DNA from: Chamaea fasciata
Lineage: Eukaryota; Chordata; Aves; Passeriformes; Sylviidae
Reading direction: 5' to 3'
Assembly (NCBI GenBank): GCA_029207755.1
Contig: JARCOQ010000017.1
Coordinates: forward strand, 7,886,945 to 7,950,944
Length of the DNA: 64,000 nt
Numbering within the stretch: the first letter of the stretch is position 1; each line of letters starts with the position of its first letter. Of this stretch, positions 35,238 through 47,200 are shown piece by piece. The translations under genes and the position numbers were made by a program. Under the pieces are notes generated by a model, which saw nothing but the letters and a program-made list of their open reading frames with translations, had not been told where the DNA came from and did not search any database.

Positions 35238-37580
35238 AGCTCGGAGAAACCCTGTCATCAAGGTGTGGGGAGCTGCGGCTCCTACCCACTGCACCGCATG
35301 TGGTGTCAAAGCTTGATGCTCTCCACTGTCACCTGCACATCTCTGACAGCCTCTGACCCAGCAGCAACTAAAAATACAGTTGAGGAACATGTGCGGGCTC
35401 CTCCACAGTTGTTTTCTCAGCTGCAGGCTCAGCATGACCCAGCCTTGGCTGTCCCTGGAGCTGGGCGGGCTCTGGGCCAGTGTGGGGTCACTGCTGACGC
35501 CAGCCCTGACCACTTCATCTAACACAGGCAGCGGGGACACCCGAAGACCCCAGAGCTCACACAGCCAGAGCCCTGTGGGGCACAGCCAGCAGCAGATGTG
35601 GGGGATGGCCCCTGGATGTGGGCAGGAGCCACCAGGGTCCCACTGGGAGCCAGCCCCAGAGACCAACCCTGATGCTGGGCTCACTGCTCTCACCCTCATC
35701 CCAGGAGACATCCCAGGGGACTCTTGGGACCAGCACTGCACATAGTGTGTCTGTCTCCCCCTGCCAAGGGCTGCATTCCCCCAGACAGGCGGGCTCCTCT
35801 CGCAGCACGCCAGCTTGTGACACAGTCTGGGGGCCTCACGGGAGACAAAAGGGGACACACAGGACCGAGGGGGTTGATTTTGCAGAAAAGTAAAAATAAA
35901 AATGCAAGAATGGTGACCTCGGGCAGAGCCTGGGGGGATCTGAATGGTGGCTCTGTGCCGGCAGAGGGGCAGGGCAAGAGGCCACATGCAGCCCGTCCCA
36001 GCAGCTGCTTGGGACAAACAGGACATGGAGAACAGGAGCAGCAGAGGAGGGTGAGCTCATGGGGTGAGGGGCCCCAGGGGCAGCCGGGTGGCCCCCAGAA
36101 GTTCTGCCTTTTGCTAGACTTGCTCCCCAGCACCCTGATCCCAGCCTTGCTGTCTGAGGCTGGCTGGAGGGCATGGGGAGCTGCTTTGGGGGATGTGGGG
36201 ATGCAAAGCTGGACCTGCTGGTTACCTTTGCAGGTTGGCTTGGCTGAGCACAGATGGCAAGCGACACGTCAAGGTGCAGGTGGGGAGCTGGTGCTCTGGG
36301 TGCAGGGTGGTGGGGTCCCTCTGGGCTCAGCTCCACATCTGTCTCTTCCTGCTCACCAGTATCACAGAGGAATCGATCCATTGTGCTGGTGCCAGGACAC
36401 AGCTGCCCTCAACTGCCCCCTCAACTGCCCCCTCCTGCCCCTGGTGGCCATTAGGAGATGCAAGAGCCACAGCTCTTGGGTCCATTTCAGAGGTGACCAC
36501 GCAATTAAAGATCACAGCCTTGAGCTCACCTTCCCCTGCACTCAGGGAACTACGAAAAACCTGAAGCTGGTAAGGGAACTAACACAATTACAGGGACAAT
36601 TGGCTGCTGGTGGGGATGAGGAGCTGCCCAGCTGTTCCAGTTGGCACTGGGGATGCTGGCTTGGAGCCAAGGGCCAGTCCTGCCGTGAGCTCAGCTGAGC
36701 ACCCCAGCCTGGTACCCACGGCCAAGCCTCTGCCACCCACACGACCACTGGTGCCTGAGCACTTGCAGTACTCGTGATCCATACAGGCAGCGGGAGGGCT
36801 CTCACCAGCTCCCAAGGAAATGGGAAGCAACGCGAAGGCCTCACTGGCGCCGTCCTCCCTCCCACACGCCAGCAGCCCAGCTGCACCTCCTCCCGTCTCG
36901 GCTTGTTTTCACAGCGTGTCCTTTGGCCGCTCACTGATCCCCGGACAAATGTTCACTAGCGAGACTGCCCCGGCAGCCTGCAGCCCACGCTGTGGCCGTC
37001 CCACCCGCCCTGGTCTTTTCCCAGCCGCAGTCCCGGCCTTGAGCCCATTCCCACGAATACAACAGTGGAAATGACTCCAGCCTGAGCAAGGCACAGAGAG
37101 GCTGAGAGTGCTGGATGTTGTGCAGGGCTGGCAGAGCTGGTGACGCTGTGCTCACGATGCCTGGGGCTGGGAGAGCTGTGCTCAGCATGCCTGGGGCTGG
37201 GAGAGGTGTCTGTGCCCAGGACTGGCAGGGCTGTGTGAAGGAGCACTGCCTTAGAAGAGACCAAATCCATGGCTTTGGCTCTTATGCTTGTTGTTTTTGT
37301 ACAGTTTTGGTTGCTGAATCCCAGTGATCCTGCCCCTCAGTAGGTTCTTCCCATCCCTGGAACAGCTCAAAGCCCCCAGAGAGGCACTCATTGTCCTGCT
37401 GCTGCACTTTTGGGGCAACTCAGCCATGGGACCTGGGAGACATTCAGTCCATCCAGGATACAGACCACTGCCAGGGGAACACACTGACCCTGGGTGGATT
37501 AGAAAAGAGGGGCACCCCCGCACAAAATACATGTATGAGCACATCTGCAGACATGTACACACACATGCACATGCAGCTCT
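35238..37580. other. spacer between BPI copy B and KIAA1755
   Basis: This is unique sequence between two divergently transcribed genes. Long open frames cross it in several phases (for example 35,724-36,698 plus). None shows a recognisable domain, and the base composition explains them. Short tandem repeats of about 30 bases, rich in GCTGTGCTCA and CCTGGGGCTGGGAGAG, lie at about 37,140-37,210. Confidence 0.5.
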
Positions 37581-37919
37581 GCGTGTTCCCGGTGTGTTCC
37601 GGGACCCTCCGCCTGGAGCTGCTCGGGGGGGACGGCGGGGGCTGGGGGAGGACCCCCGGTACAGCCGCCTCCTGCCACCCGCTAGGGGTTTCTTTCTTAC
37701 TCCACTCCGATCCCATCCCTTCCAGCCGGGGGCCGCTCCCCCCGCCCGCGGGGACACGGAGACTGTCCCCGAGGACGCCGCGCTTCGGGAGCGTACGGGG
37801 GGCTCCCGCCGGCGGGCACAGGAAAGCGGCCCTCCCCCCCCCCCGTCCCTCTTCAGGCCACCCCCTCCCTCCCCCGCCCCGCCCCGCTCCCGCTTTCTTC
37901 GCCTTTTCTTTCTTTTCCT

Positions 37920-37951
<32 letters not shown>

Positions 37952-38290
37952 CCCTCCCTTCTTTTTTTCCCCCAGAAGAGGCGCGGCGGGCGGAGGGCGC
38001 CGGGGGGGCCGGGGCTGCCCGCCCCCGCCCGCGGCTCCGCAGGCGCCGGCGCCGGGAAGAGCCGCCGGTGGAACGGGGACCGGCCGGGAGCCTCGGGCCG
38101 GGGAGAGCCGGCGAGGAGGAGGAGGAGGGACGGGACGGTCTGTGGCGCGGCCCCCGGCCCCTCTGCCACTTCCTGGGAAACATGGTAATTCCTGGGGCAT
38201 CCCTCTCCCTTCCGCTGCCCCTCCCCGTGGCTGCCGGTCCCGCGGGCACCAGGTGGGCACGGGGGGGGCAGCGGGAGCGACAGCAGAGGG
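37580..38290. promoter_or_regulatory. KIAA1755: CpG island around KIAA1755 exon 1
   Basis: CpG-dense sequence surrounds the exon that ends with the start codon at 38,182-38,184. No TATA box is obvious. It is interrupted by a polypyrimidine tract (37,830-37,975). The transcription start cannot be placed from sequence alone. Confidence 0.7.
37830..37975. repeat. polypyrimidine tract with a C run and T30
   Basis: About 145 bases are almost pure pyrimidine on the plus strand. They include a run of about 12 C at 37,836-37,848, several C-rich blocks, then 30 consecutive T at 37,922-37,951. The minus strand is correspondingly polypurine with many G runs. It lies about 230 bases upstream of the KIAA1755 start codon. 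Confidence 0.9.
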
Positions 38291-41200
38291 AGGTCGGGAG
38301 CGAAGGTGGAAGGAGGTGCAAAGGCAGAGGTGGGTGTGGAGGAGGGTGTCAGGGCAGAGAGGAGGAGGGTGGGAAGGCAGAGACAGATGTGAAGGTGGAG
38401 GTGGGTGTGAAGGTGGAGATCAGTGCAAGGTGGGGGATAAGTTAGGGAGGAGGACGTGGCCGTGGCCGTCTGGGCAGGTGTGTGCGGAGCTGCATCCTGC
38501 GATGCTTAAACTTCCCCGCAAAGTTTGTCAGGGGGATGCGGGCGGCGAGTGGGAGCTGCCGTGTGAGCCGTGCCAGCACAGGGGATGCTCGGCAGACCGA
38601 TTGGATCATTCGTCACCGCAGCCGGCACGTGCCGTTGCCCCGGGCTCTGAGCTGAGCGCGGCCTCCCGCTCTGGGCCAGGCTGAGCGCTTGCATCGTGTC
38701 CTGCCAAAGCTGGTGACAGCAACGGCTGCGGAGAGGCAGAGGAATTGGTATTCAGGACTGGTCCCAGGCTCAAACCTCGCTCCTTCCTGAGCAGGGGGGA
38801 GAAAGGAGCTGGAGCTGAGTCACCCTGTGGCTTTGGGCATGGGTTTAACAACTTTACCACACCAAAACCCCAAAGCCCAGCCTGTCTTGTTGATGTAAAC
38901 CAGTTTAAAAATATGGGTATTTGGGGAGAAATATCAATCTCTATTTAACAGCACTTTGGCTTATTAAAATGGAAATAGCTTTGCAAATGTAAATCTCCTT
39001 ATGCTCCCTAATGCCTTTGTTCCGGGTCCCTCTCAGCGGGTGGAGGGACTGGGATAACTGGCTGCTTTTGGATTCCTATGGGCTCCTGGCCGGCCCGGAT
39101 GTGGCCTCGCCTTCGAACTCGGAGACGCTGCACCATGGTTACCCCAAAAGCCTCCCCCAGTGATGAAGTGCTTTGTGACACTCCATGAAAACATTTTTAG
39201 TCAATCATTCCAGGCCAAAATATTCCCCAGCACAACTCAGGCTGTGTCTGATGCTTCCATCAGTCCCTGGTTCTCTCCTGACACTGGCTCACGCGATCCC
39301 TTCAACTGGATGAAGTCCTGGGTGATAGGACAAGAGGAAACAGCCTCAAGTGGTGCCAGGGGAGGGTTAGACTGGATACTAGAGAAAAATTTCTTCACTG
39401 AATGTAAATTTCTTCACTGAATGTCTTGTCAAACCCTGGCACAGGCTGTCCAGGCGATGGTGGAGTCACCACCCCTGGGAGCATTTAAAAGACTGTTGGA
39501 GGCAAGGCAGACAGTTCTGGCTCATCTCTCATGGCAGCATTCAGAGCTGGATTGATCCTCCTGTGCTGTTGTGTCTCCTTGCCTCGGTGTTGGGATGGGG
39601 AAGAAGTCGAGCTTGGCTGTGCTGGGCATGGAGGCGGTGGGCACCCAGCTGGGTTCAGCACTGGGGACCAGATGGCTGCACCAGGGCTCTGCACTGGAGC
39701 AACGTGGAATGGGATGCTGGGCTTTGCCCTTCATCAGGGATTTTCCAGAGTTAGGTCTCCAGTCCATTCTAGGAACTGAACACAATAAGACAAAGCTTGA
39801 GGAGAAAGGTCCAAGGGTAGAAAGCCTGGACAGGAAACACAGTGGCAGATCAGGGCCCTGAGAAGGAACTGGCTTGCCTCCTCTTTTGCCCTGCTCTGTG
39901 GCTTCTCCTGTCAGGTGCAAGGGCAGGAGATTCCTGTGCCGAGACATGGAAAAAAAGACATGAAGAATTAACCAGAGCATGACTGCAAAGTGCTTTAGCT
40001 AAAGCGCATTAAAACTAATTAAGCTGAATTAACCGTGGCCCCTTTGTCTCTTTATGGGCTCCTGGACCAGGGATTAGCTGCCTGAAACTAATGCTCACCT
40101 TGAGCTAATTCCACCAGATTTCCTGGGTGCTCTTACCAGGAAGCAGGAGCAGGACCCAGCTGTTCGGAGGATGCTCCTCTTCCCCACTTGCCGACGGGGT
40201 CCTCTTGACAGCTGTGCCAGACTCATCCCCATGTTGCCTGGAGCACAGCCCGGGCATCACAGGAGCTGTGGGATGGCTTCTCTCCATGTACCAGCCGTGC
40301 CACACAGCCAGCAGCTCCTGCAGCACTGAGAGAATGAACTGGGAACTGCTGGTTCACAGGTGGCACAGACCCAGTGTCCTCACCCCGCTCTGGGGCAGTG
40401 TGAGGGGATGCAACGCGGCAGAACGCTTCCCAGAAAATACAGGAATAATTTTGAGTTTGGCGAATTCAGCACTGAGTCTGGACCAAAACACCCTATCCAT
40501 CTTCAGATGTTTGTCCTTCCTCCCATCTGCTGCATTCCTGCAGCGAGCTGCGGAGCCCGGCACAGCCCCACGATCTGTCTGGTCTGACTCTGCTTAACCC
40601 CTCGGCTGCTGTGGCTCCTCCGCCTCCACATGGCTGGCGCCCGAGCAAGGCGGCTGCTGCCTCGGGACTTATCCCAGGCTCCTTAACCGCAGTCCGGCGC
40701 TGGGAACCGGACCCGCCGTGCCGCTCGTCCCGCCTACACCGTGCTTGCTGTGCTCCACTCCCGGTTCTCCGTGTTTCCAGTCCAGGAGGGTTTGGAGCCC
40801 CTGAGCTCAGCAGCATTGCCAGTGTGGGTGTCCCAGGGCCCCGACAGTGGCACGGTGCAGCGTGGGATGGTGGGCACCGGGTCAGGGGCAACCGTGTCCC
40901 CTCTGCGGGGCCACTCTCCCACCAGCAACACTTGTCTCCCTCCCACAGGATGCCGGGTCGCTGGATGCGGTGGTGCAAAGTGCTCTCCAGGCCCTCTACC
41001 CGCCCTTCGATGCCACTGCTCCCACCGTCCTGGGCCAGGTGTTTCGGCTGCTGGAGACCAGCTACCAGGGTGATGGGCTCTGCTGCCTGCTCCAGTTCCT
41101 CATCCCGGCCAAGCGGCTCTTCGAGCGCCTGCGGCAGGCGGCCTGTGTAAGCCCCCGTGCCCCACAACGCCGCCCCCATGAGCCACTCCCAGGCACGGGG

Positions 41201-44200
41201 GGTTTGCCCTAAGGAGTCTTGCCCGCATGGGCACTCTGGCCTGTGGGCTCCCTCCCTGCACGTCCACTCCTTGTCCCAACCACTCTCTGCAGCGGGGACC
41301 ATGGCACACCCAGCTCCCTGGGATTTGTCCTGCATATCTGGTCCCTGCAATAAGGGCAGGGGTGATCTTGTCTTGGTCCTAGAGAGGCTTAAGCAGGGGT
41401 TTTCCCTCTGTATGCATGTGGGAAGACACTGCATCCTGGGAATAGCCATGGCTCAGGGTGGGCTTGCAGGGCTGTGCTGCAGGGGCTTGGCTCAGGGACC
41501 TGCACTGGGTCACCAGGCTCTTTCATCCTCATCATGGGAAGCACAGGGCTGGGCAGCAAGTGTGTGGGGATGGCTGGGAGGCACAGAGCTGGCAGGGCTC
41601 TCTCATGCGCTGTGTTCTTCCTCCCTCCCAGGCTCCCTACTTTAACCGCATCTTTCTTCATGAAGGCTGGCCCTTATGTCTGCATGAGAAGGTGGTTGTG
41701 CACCTCGCGCCGCTCAACCCCCTCCTGCTGCGCCCCGGGGACTTCTACCTGCAGGCAGAGCCCTGTGAGGAGCACACAGCCCGTGTCACCATCAAGCACC
41801 TCTCCCTGGACCTGCGCTCAGTGGAAGAGACACCTGTCCCTGAGGCCACTCATGCACTGCTCTTTACCAACGCTTGGCTGGAGGAGGTGAACAGCAGCTG
41901 GGCCGGAGCTCCCCTGCACACCTGCCTGGTGGCCACTGAGAACGGTGTCACCCCACTGCCGTGGAGCCGGATTGCCACGCCTGAGTTCACCGACAAGCCC
42001 AGGTGCACCACTATGCCCACTGGTGCCGAACATGAACCTGCTCCTGAGACTGCATCTGAGCTGGCAGCACCTGGCACACCTGTGCCCCATGGCACAGCAA
42101 ATGTCCCCACACCCTACAGCAACGTTGTGGGCACCATCCCAGGCTGCAAGGCCACCTCTTGGAAGTCAAGCCAGGGACGATACCCAGGACTGATCAAGGT
42201 GGAGCAGGCAGGTCTGCGGAAGAAGCCGTCCATGCTGGCTGTGCCCAGCCTCAGCGACATCATCAGCCAGAACCTGGAGGGGGAGTATGTGGACCTGCTG
42301 GAGCAATCCCAGGAGGACATGGACGTCCTGACCAAATCCCTGTTGCCCACCTACCCACCAGGGAGAAGAAGGGCTGGGGCCGAGGAGATGCTCCCCTGGG
42401 CAAATGGGGGACCGGGAGCAGATGCCTGGCCCTGCGGGGGAGCACTGAGCTCAGAGGAGAGTCCCTGCAGCCCGTGCATGGGGAGGAAACTGAGCCAGGA
42501 GCCAGGGCCACATGGCCCAAAGTGCCGCCAACGTGACTCTTACATGGCCGCGCTGCAGAACCCAGTGAGCTTCGGCTCTGGGCTGATGGCAGCCATCCTG
42601 GAGGAGCCGGACAGCCCTGGCTCTGAGCTGCCCCCTGCCACCCCCCGTGAGACCCCCGCACAGCACAGGAAGGGGGCTGGCAGCCCCACGTTCCTCACCC
42701 GCCAGTCCCGTCGAGCGACTCCTGGTGTGCCAGGGCAAGGGGGGTTGGTGCAGCGGGGCAGGCCCCGGCTCCCCCCAGGTTCCAGCCACAAGTTCTCCTT
42801 CCTGAAGGGCACGCGGCTCGGGGCAGCCGCCGAGGATGAAAGAGTCACCAGCCAGCATGAAGGGGCCTGGAAGAAGATGTCGGCCATCTACTCGCCCAGG
42901 ATGGGCAGAGCCAGGGCAGCAGGGAAAGGTACCATCCTGTGGGGCTGTGGCACCTGACCAGGCACTGCTGGGGCTTTGCTATTCCTCTGCTTTGTTGAGT
43001 GTCGCCAGCTTCTCTCTCCTCTATCCCTGGGCACAGGTACGAATGCAGCCACTGCTGCTCCCACGGAGGAACGGTCCCTGGAAAGTGCCAGCTGCAAGAA
43101 TGGTCCCTCTGTGCCCAGCACTGGCACTGGTGGTCGAGAGCCTCCAGCCTGGCAGGACCTGCACACTGGGCTGCTGCGCTCAGGCATCATCTGCCTGCCA
43201 GGTACTGCTGGCACTGTGAGCCCAGGGAATGAGTGGGAGAGGCCTGTGGATGGAAACACAGGCTGCTGGAGAGGGTGTTTTGGAGGAAGGTTTTAGGGCT
43301 TTACTGGAGGCCAGAAATACTCCAAGCGGAAAATTTCCTTTCAGCTGGGCAAAAACATTAAAAACATAAATGCAGGCAGCCTGTGCAGAGCAGCTGCCCT
43401 GGTCCCAGCCGCCCCAAGCCCTCCCACACCATTCCTCTCCAGTGAAGCTGTTCAGCTTTAGCTGCCAAACACTAAACATTTGGCTCCTTCTTTTTCCCAA
43501 GAACCAAAAAGCAGTAACAAACCCCATCTTTTTCTCAGGAAAAATGTCCCCAGCAGCTCTGGAATTCCAGACAGTCATGCCAAGACCCCCCTGGGCTGGC
43601 TGTCCCCTTCCAGAAGGGCCCAAGGGGCTGCCACCATGGCGGGCCCTGAGCTGAGGCAGCATTGATGGTTACCCCAGCCCATTGTGGGGGGCTCAGGTGG
43701 CTGCCAGAGGGGTCACTCAGCCTTTCCCCACAGGGAGCTCAGACAGGCTGGGCAGGGCCCTCCTCCTGGTGACCACCAGTGGCAGTGCCTGGCGGGCTGC
43801 GTGGTGCTCAGCTGCCGAGCTGGCGAGGCTCATCCTCTACCTCTGCTCCCTCCCCAGGTAAGGGACAGCAGGACCTGCCAGTGACCCCCAGCTGCTACCT
43901 GTCTCAGGGCTTCCAGGCAGCACCCAGGCTAAACTGAGATGGATGTCCAGCATCCCACACACTCTGGTTTGGGCACATCCCTGAGGACCCTGGACCATGC
44001 CCCTGTCAGAGGCAGACGCTCTGAGCCCTTGGCAGGGGCAATCCCACAGGGATGAGGCCATTGCCTGTGCCTGTGGGCTTCTGGCTGCCTGGGGGGTGCA
44101 GAATGTGGGAGGGGGCTTTGAGAGGGTCCTGCCCCAGGGAAGGACCCCCACTCCTGCTGCGTTTCCCCTCGCTAGGCAAGAGGTGAAGAATGGTGAGAGG

Positions 44201-47200
44201 CGAGAAGCGAAGGATGTTGGGCTGACAGTTGTGGTGGATGCAAGGAAGCAGCCGCCCTCTCCCGTCCTGTTCTCAGCCCTCCGCTCTGTCCAGGTACACC
44301 AGGCTCCATGTGCCTGTGCCACAGTCATGCCAGGGGTGTCCCCGTGTGGGAGGGAATGCTGCCACCCTTTGGGGTCCCTCAGAGCCTCCCCTGTGCCTGC
44401 TCTCCATACGATCCCCAAAGATCCCTTCTGAGCCCTGCCATCACCCGGCAGGCATCACCAAGAGCCCTCCAGCATACTGCTATGTGAATTCACCAGGAGA
44501 TGGGCTCTGCAGTGACAATCCACTGTTGTGGCAGAGTCACAGGTAGTGTCAGTGCCAGTGCCCAGGTAGTGCCACAGGAGTGCTCTGTGCTGTCCAGGGT
44601 CTCTGGGCTCCCCCTTGCCACAGCACCATTTGCCTTTGCCTTTGCATGCCCAAATAAAACCCATGTTGGCCCTGATGCTCCTCTCATGGGGAAGTGTCAC
44701 TGGTGTGAGAGGAGTTCACTCATAAAGCTCTTCCCACGGCCCTTTGCCAGGGAGCTGGTGGCTGGGACGAGGTCATGGCCTGAGTGACATGCCTCCATCT
44801 CCCACATCATTGACAGTGGGAGCCTTTTCCTTTGCAACAAGCTCACGAGCCTCAGCCGACCCAGGAAACCCCAGCACTGCTTTGGGTGACCTGAGGGCTG
44901 CATGTGGGGTTTGCCCTGGTGATTCTCCCCTGCCTCCCACAGAGTGTCTCTCCAGGCTGCATCCACAGCATGCTGCTCCTGGCCGAGAAGGAACTGGTCT
45001 CCCACCGTGAGAGGTTGTCTGGGGTGCAGGTGAGCCTGTCCCTGTCCCCTGGGCTGGGATGGTTGGGGGTTATTCCCTGACCCAGGCAGCCTTACAAGCC
45101 CTGTGCCCTACAGGTGGAGACCCTGACATCGCTGAAGGCTCTGGGCCGCCACGTCGACAGCTCCCAGCTGCCCCCAGAGCTGGATGGTGCCTTCCCCTAC
45201 TGCCACGGCGAGTGGGTTCAATTTTTCCAGGTGTCTGTTACCACGCCATGAGCCATTGCCTCACCTCCCCGTGTCCCTCTGTCCCCACCACGTCTTATAT
45301 GCCCCGCACACATCCCTGGAAAAGCAACAGGAAGGGCTGGGAGAGGGGAATGAAAAGGAGGGCTGTGAGTACAGGAGGGTCAAGTTCCTTCCTACCTGCT
45401 CCTGCCTGCAGCTGCCCATCCACCTCCACATTCCCTTCCTCATCAGCTTTAACCCAGTGCCTCACAGTTTTTCCTGATCTGTCCTGGCACTGCTCCTCCT
45501 TCTCCTCCTCCTCACGAGCAGGCTGTCCCCACTGACCCACCGTGTGTGTCCTCCACAGAAGCTGCAGCCCTTCACAGCCAGCCTCAAGCGGGCATTGGAG
45601 CTGCTGCAGCGCTGCATCCAGGCACTGCGGAACACCGATGCGCTGGCAGGGACACAGGTAACGGGTGGCAGCACCACAGGCTGGGGACATTCCCAAAGTG
45701 CCCATCTGCAGTGCAGCCACAGCAACGTTTCACTTCAGTTGCCCAAAACTTGGCATAACCGCTCCCAGACTGGCTGCTACTGGCCATGGGGCTGTTCCCT
45801 GTCCCCTCTGCTCCTGCCTGGAGTGCAGCCCCAGGTACCTGTCCTGTGCTGGCTGAGACCCCAGGTGAGGCCCCAGGTAGGGCACTTGTGTGACCTTCCC
45901 TTTCTCCACAGGACGCAGCTGTGGGCATCAGGAGGCACCAGGAGCTGATGCAGAAGGTGCTGAGTGACCCTCAGCTGGTGCAGGTGCAGCGTGAGGGTGG
46001 GTTTGTGCTGGCCAGGCTGCGCAGGGAGGCCGCCCGCCTCTGCGCCTCCGACCACGTCAGGTAGGACGGGGCAGTTCCGCTGGTCACGGGGTGCCAGTGC
46101 CAGGGACCCCCAGCTCCTGCTGGGTGACAGAGCCACCGTGCCATGGCCAGCCCAGTCCCATGAGCCCAAACTATTGCCATGCTCGGTCCTGCTCTGGAAG
46201 CATGGACCACATGTCTGGGACAGCCCATTGCAGGAGTCCCCTCATCCTCACTGGTGCCAGATCCCTGAGAGGGTCTCCCGCCCCAGGCCAGGCCCGATCT
46301 GCCACTGCTCTGCAATGCCGGCAGCAATGCCTCGGGCTGGGCTCGGGAAAAACCACTAGGTGGGGCCAAGTCCCGTCCATACCACACCCGGGCAGCTGTG
46401 CTGTGCTCACCCGGCCATGCCGTGATCGTCCGGTGATGTCGCACTTGTCTGGCCATGCCACACTCATCCAGTGATGCTATAATCTGGCCGTGCATGGCTC
46501 CTCTGGCCACACTGTAGTCATCCAGGAATGTCACCCCAACCTGGACGTGCCATACTCATCCAGTGATGCCGTAATCTGGCCATGCTGTTACTCATCCAGT
46601 CATGCTGTAATCGGGCCATTCCATACTCACCCCGGTGATGTCGCTCTCGGCCAGTAATGCTGCACCCATCTGGTGGTGCTGCACTGGTCCAGCCATGCCA
46701 CGCTGCTCCATAGTCCATGTATTCAAACAGACCACTGCTCTCTCCTGCTCCCTTCTCTCAGTGAGGCTGGGCTGCACTGATAGATGGGGCTTTCCAATCC
46801 TGTGGTCTCTGCCATCCATTTGCTCCATGGGCTGGGGTCCTGGTGCCTGCAGAGCTGGCTTCAAGAGCTGAGCAAGAGACCTGCTCCCCTCCACTTTGTG
46901 CACCCTTGAGCTTGCCTGGCAGCACCTGGCACTGATGGTCCCTCTCCTCCCAACCCTCAGGACCAGTATGGAGTTGGCTGAGGGGCTGTATAGTCAGCTG
47001 GAGGAAGAACTTCACAACCTCGTGTCCCAATCCAACAGCTGCCTGGAGCACCTGGAGTTCCTCCGCAAGGTCCGAGAGCTCGAGACTGAGTTTGGCAAGG
47101 TGAGCTGGGTGTCCCTGGGGTGCCACAAGCTGAAGTTGCCCTCTGTAGCGTTCCATGGCTGAGTGTTTTGGTCACGTTTCCTTTGTTTTTGATGATGAGG

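Noticed and set aside
35724..36698. 324-codon plus-strand ORF between BPI copy B and KIAA1755
   Set aside because: No recognisable domain, overlapping long frames in other phases, and no exon chain. Composition alone explains it.
37251..38321. 356-codon minus-strand and 373-codon plus-strand ORFs over the KIAA1755 CpG island
   Set aside because: They translate the polypyrimidine/polypurine tract into long Lys, Phe and Pro runs. GC-rich DNA lacks stop codons by chance. No homology is recognisable.
41458..42957. 499-codon ORF taken as a single-exon gene
   Set aside because: Only 41,632-42,928 is exon. The ORF extends into introns at both ends; splice sites and phases place it as exon 3 of KIAA1755.
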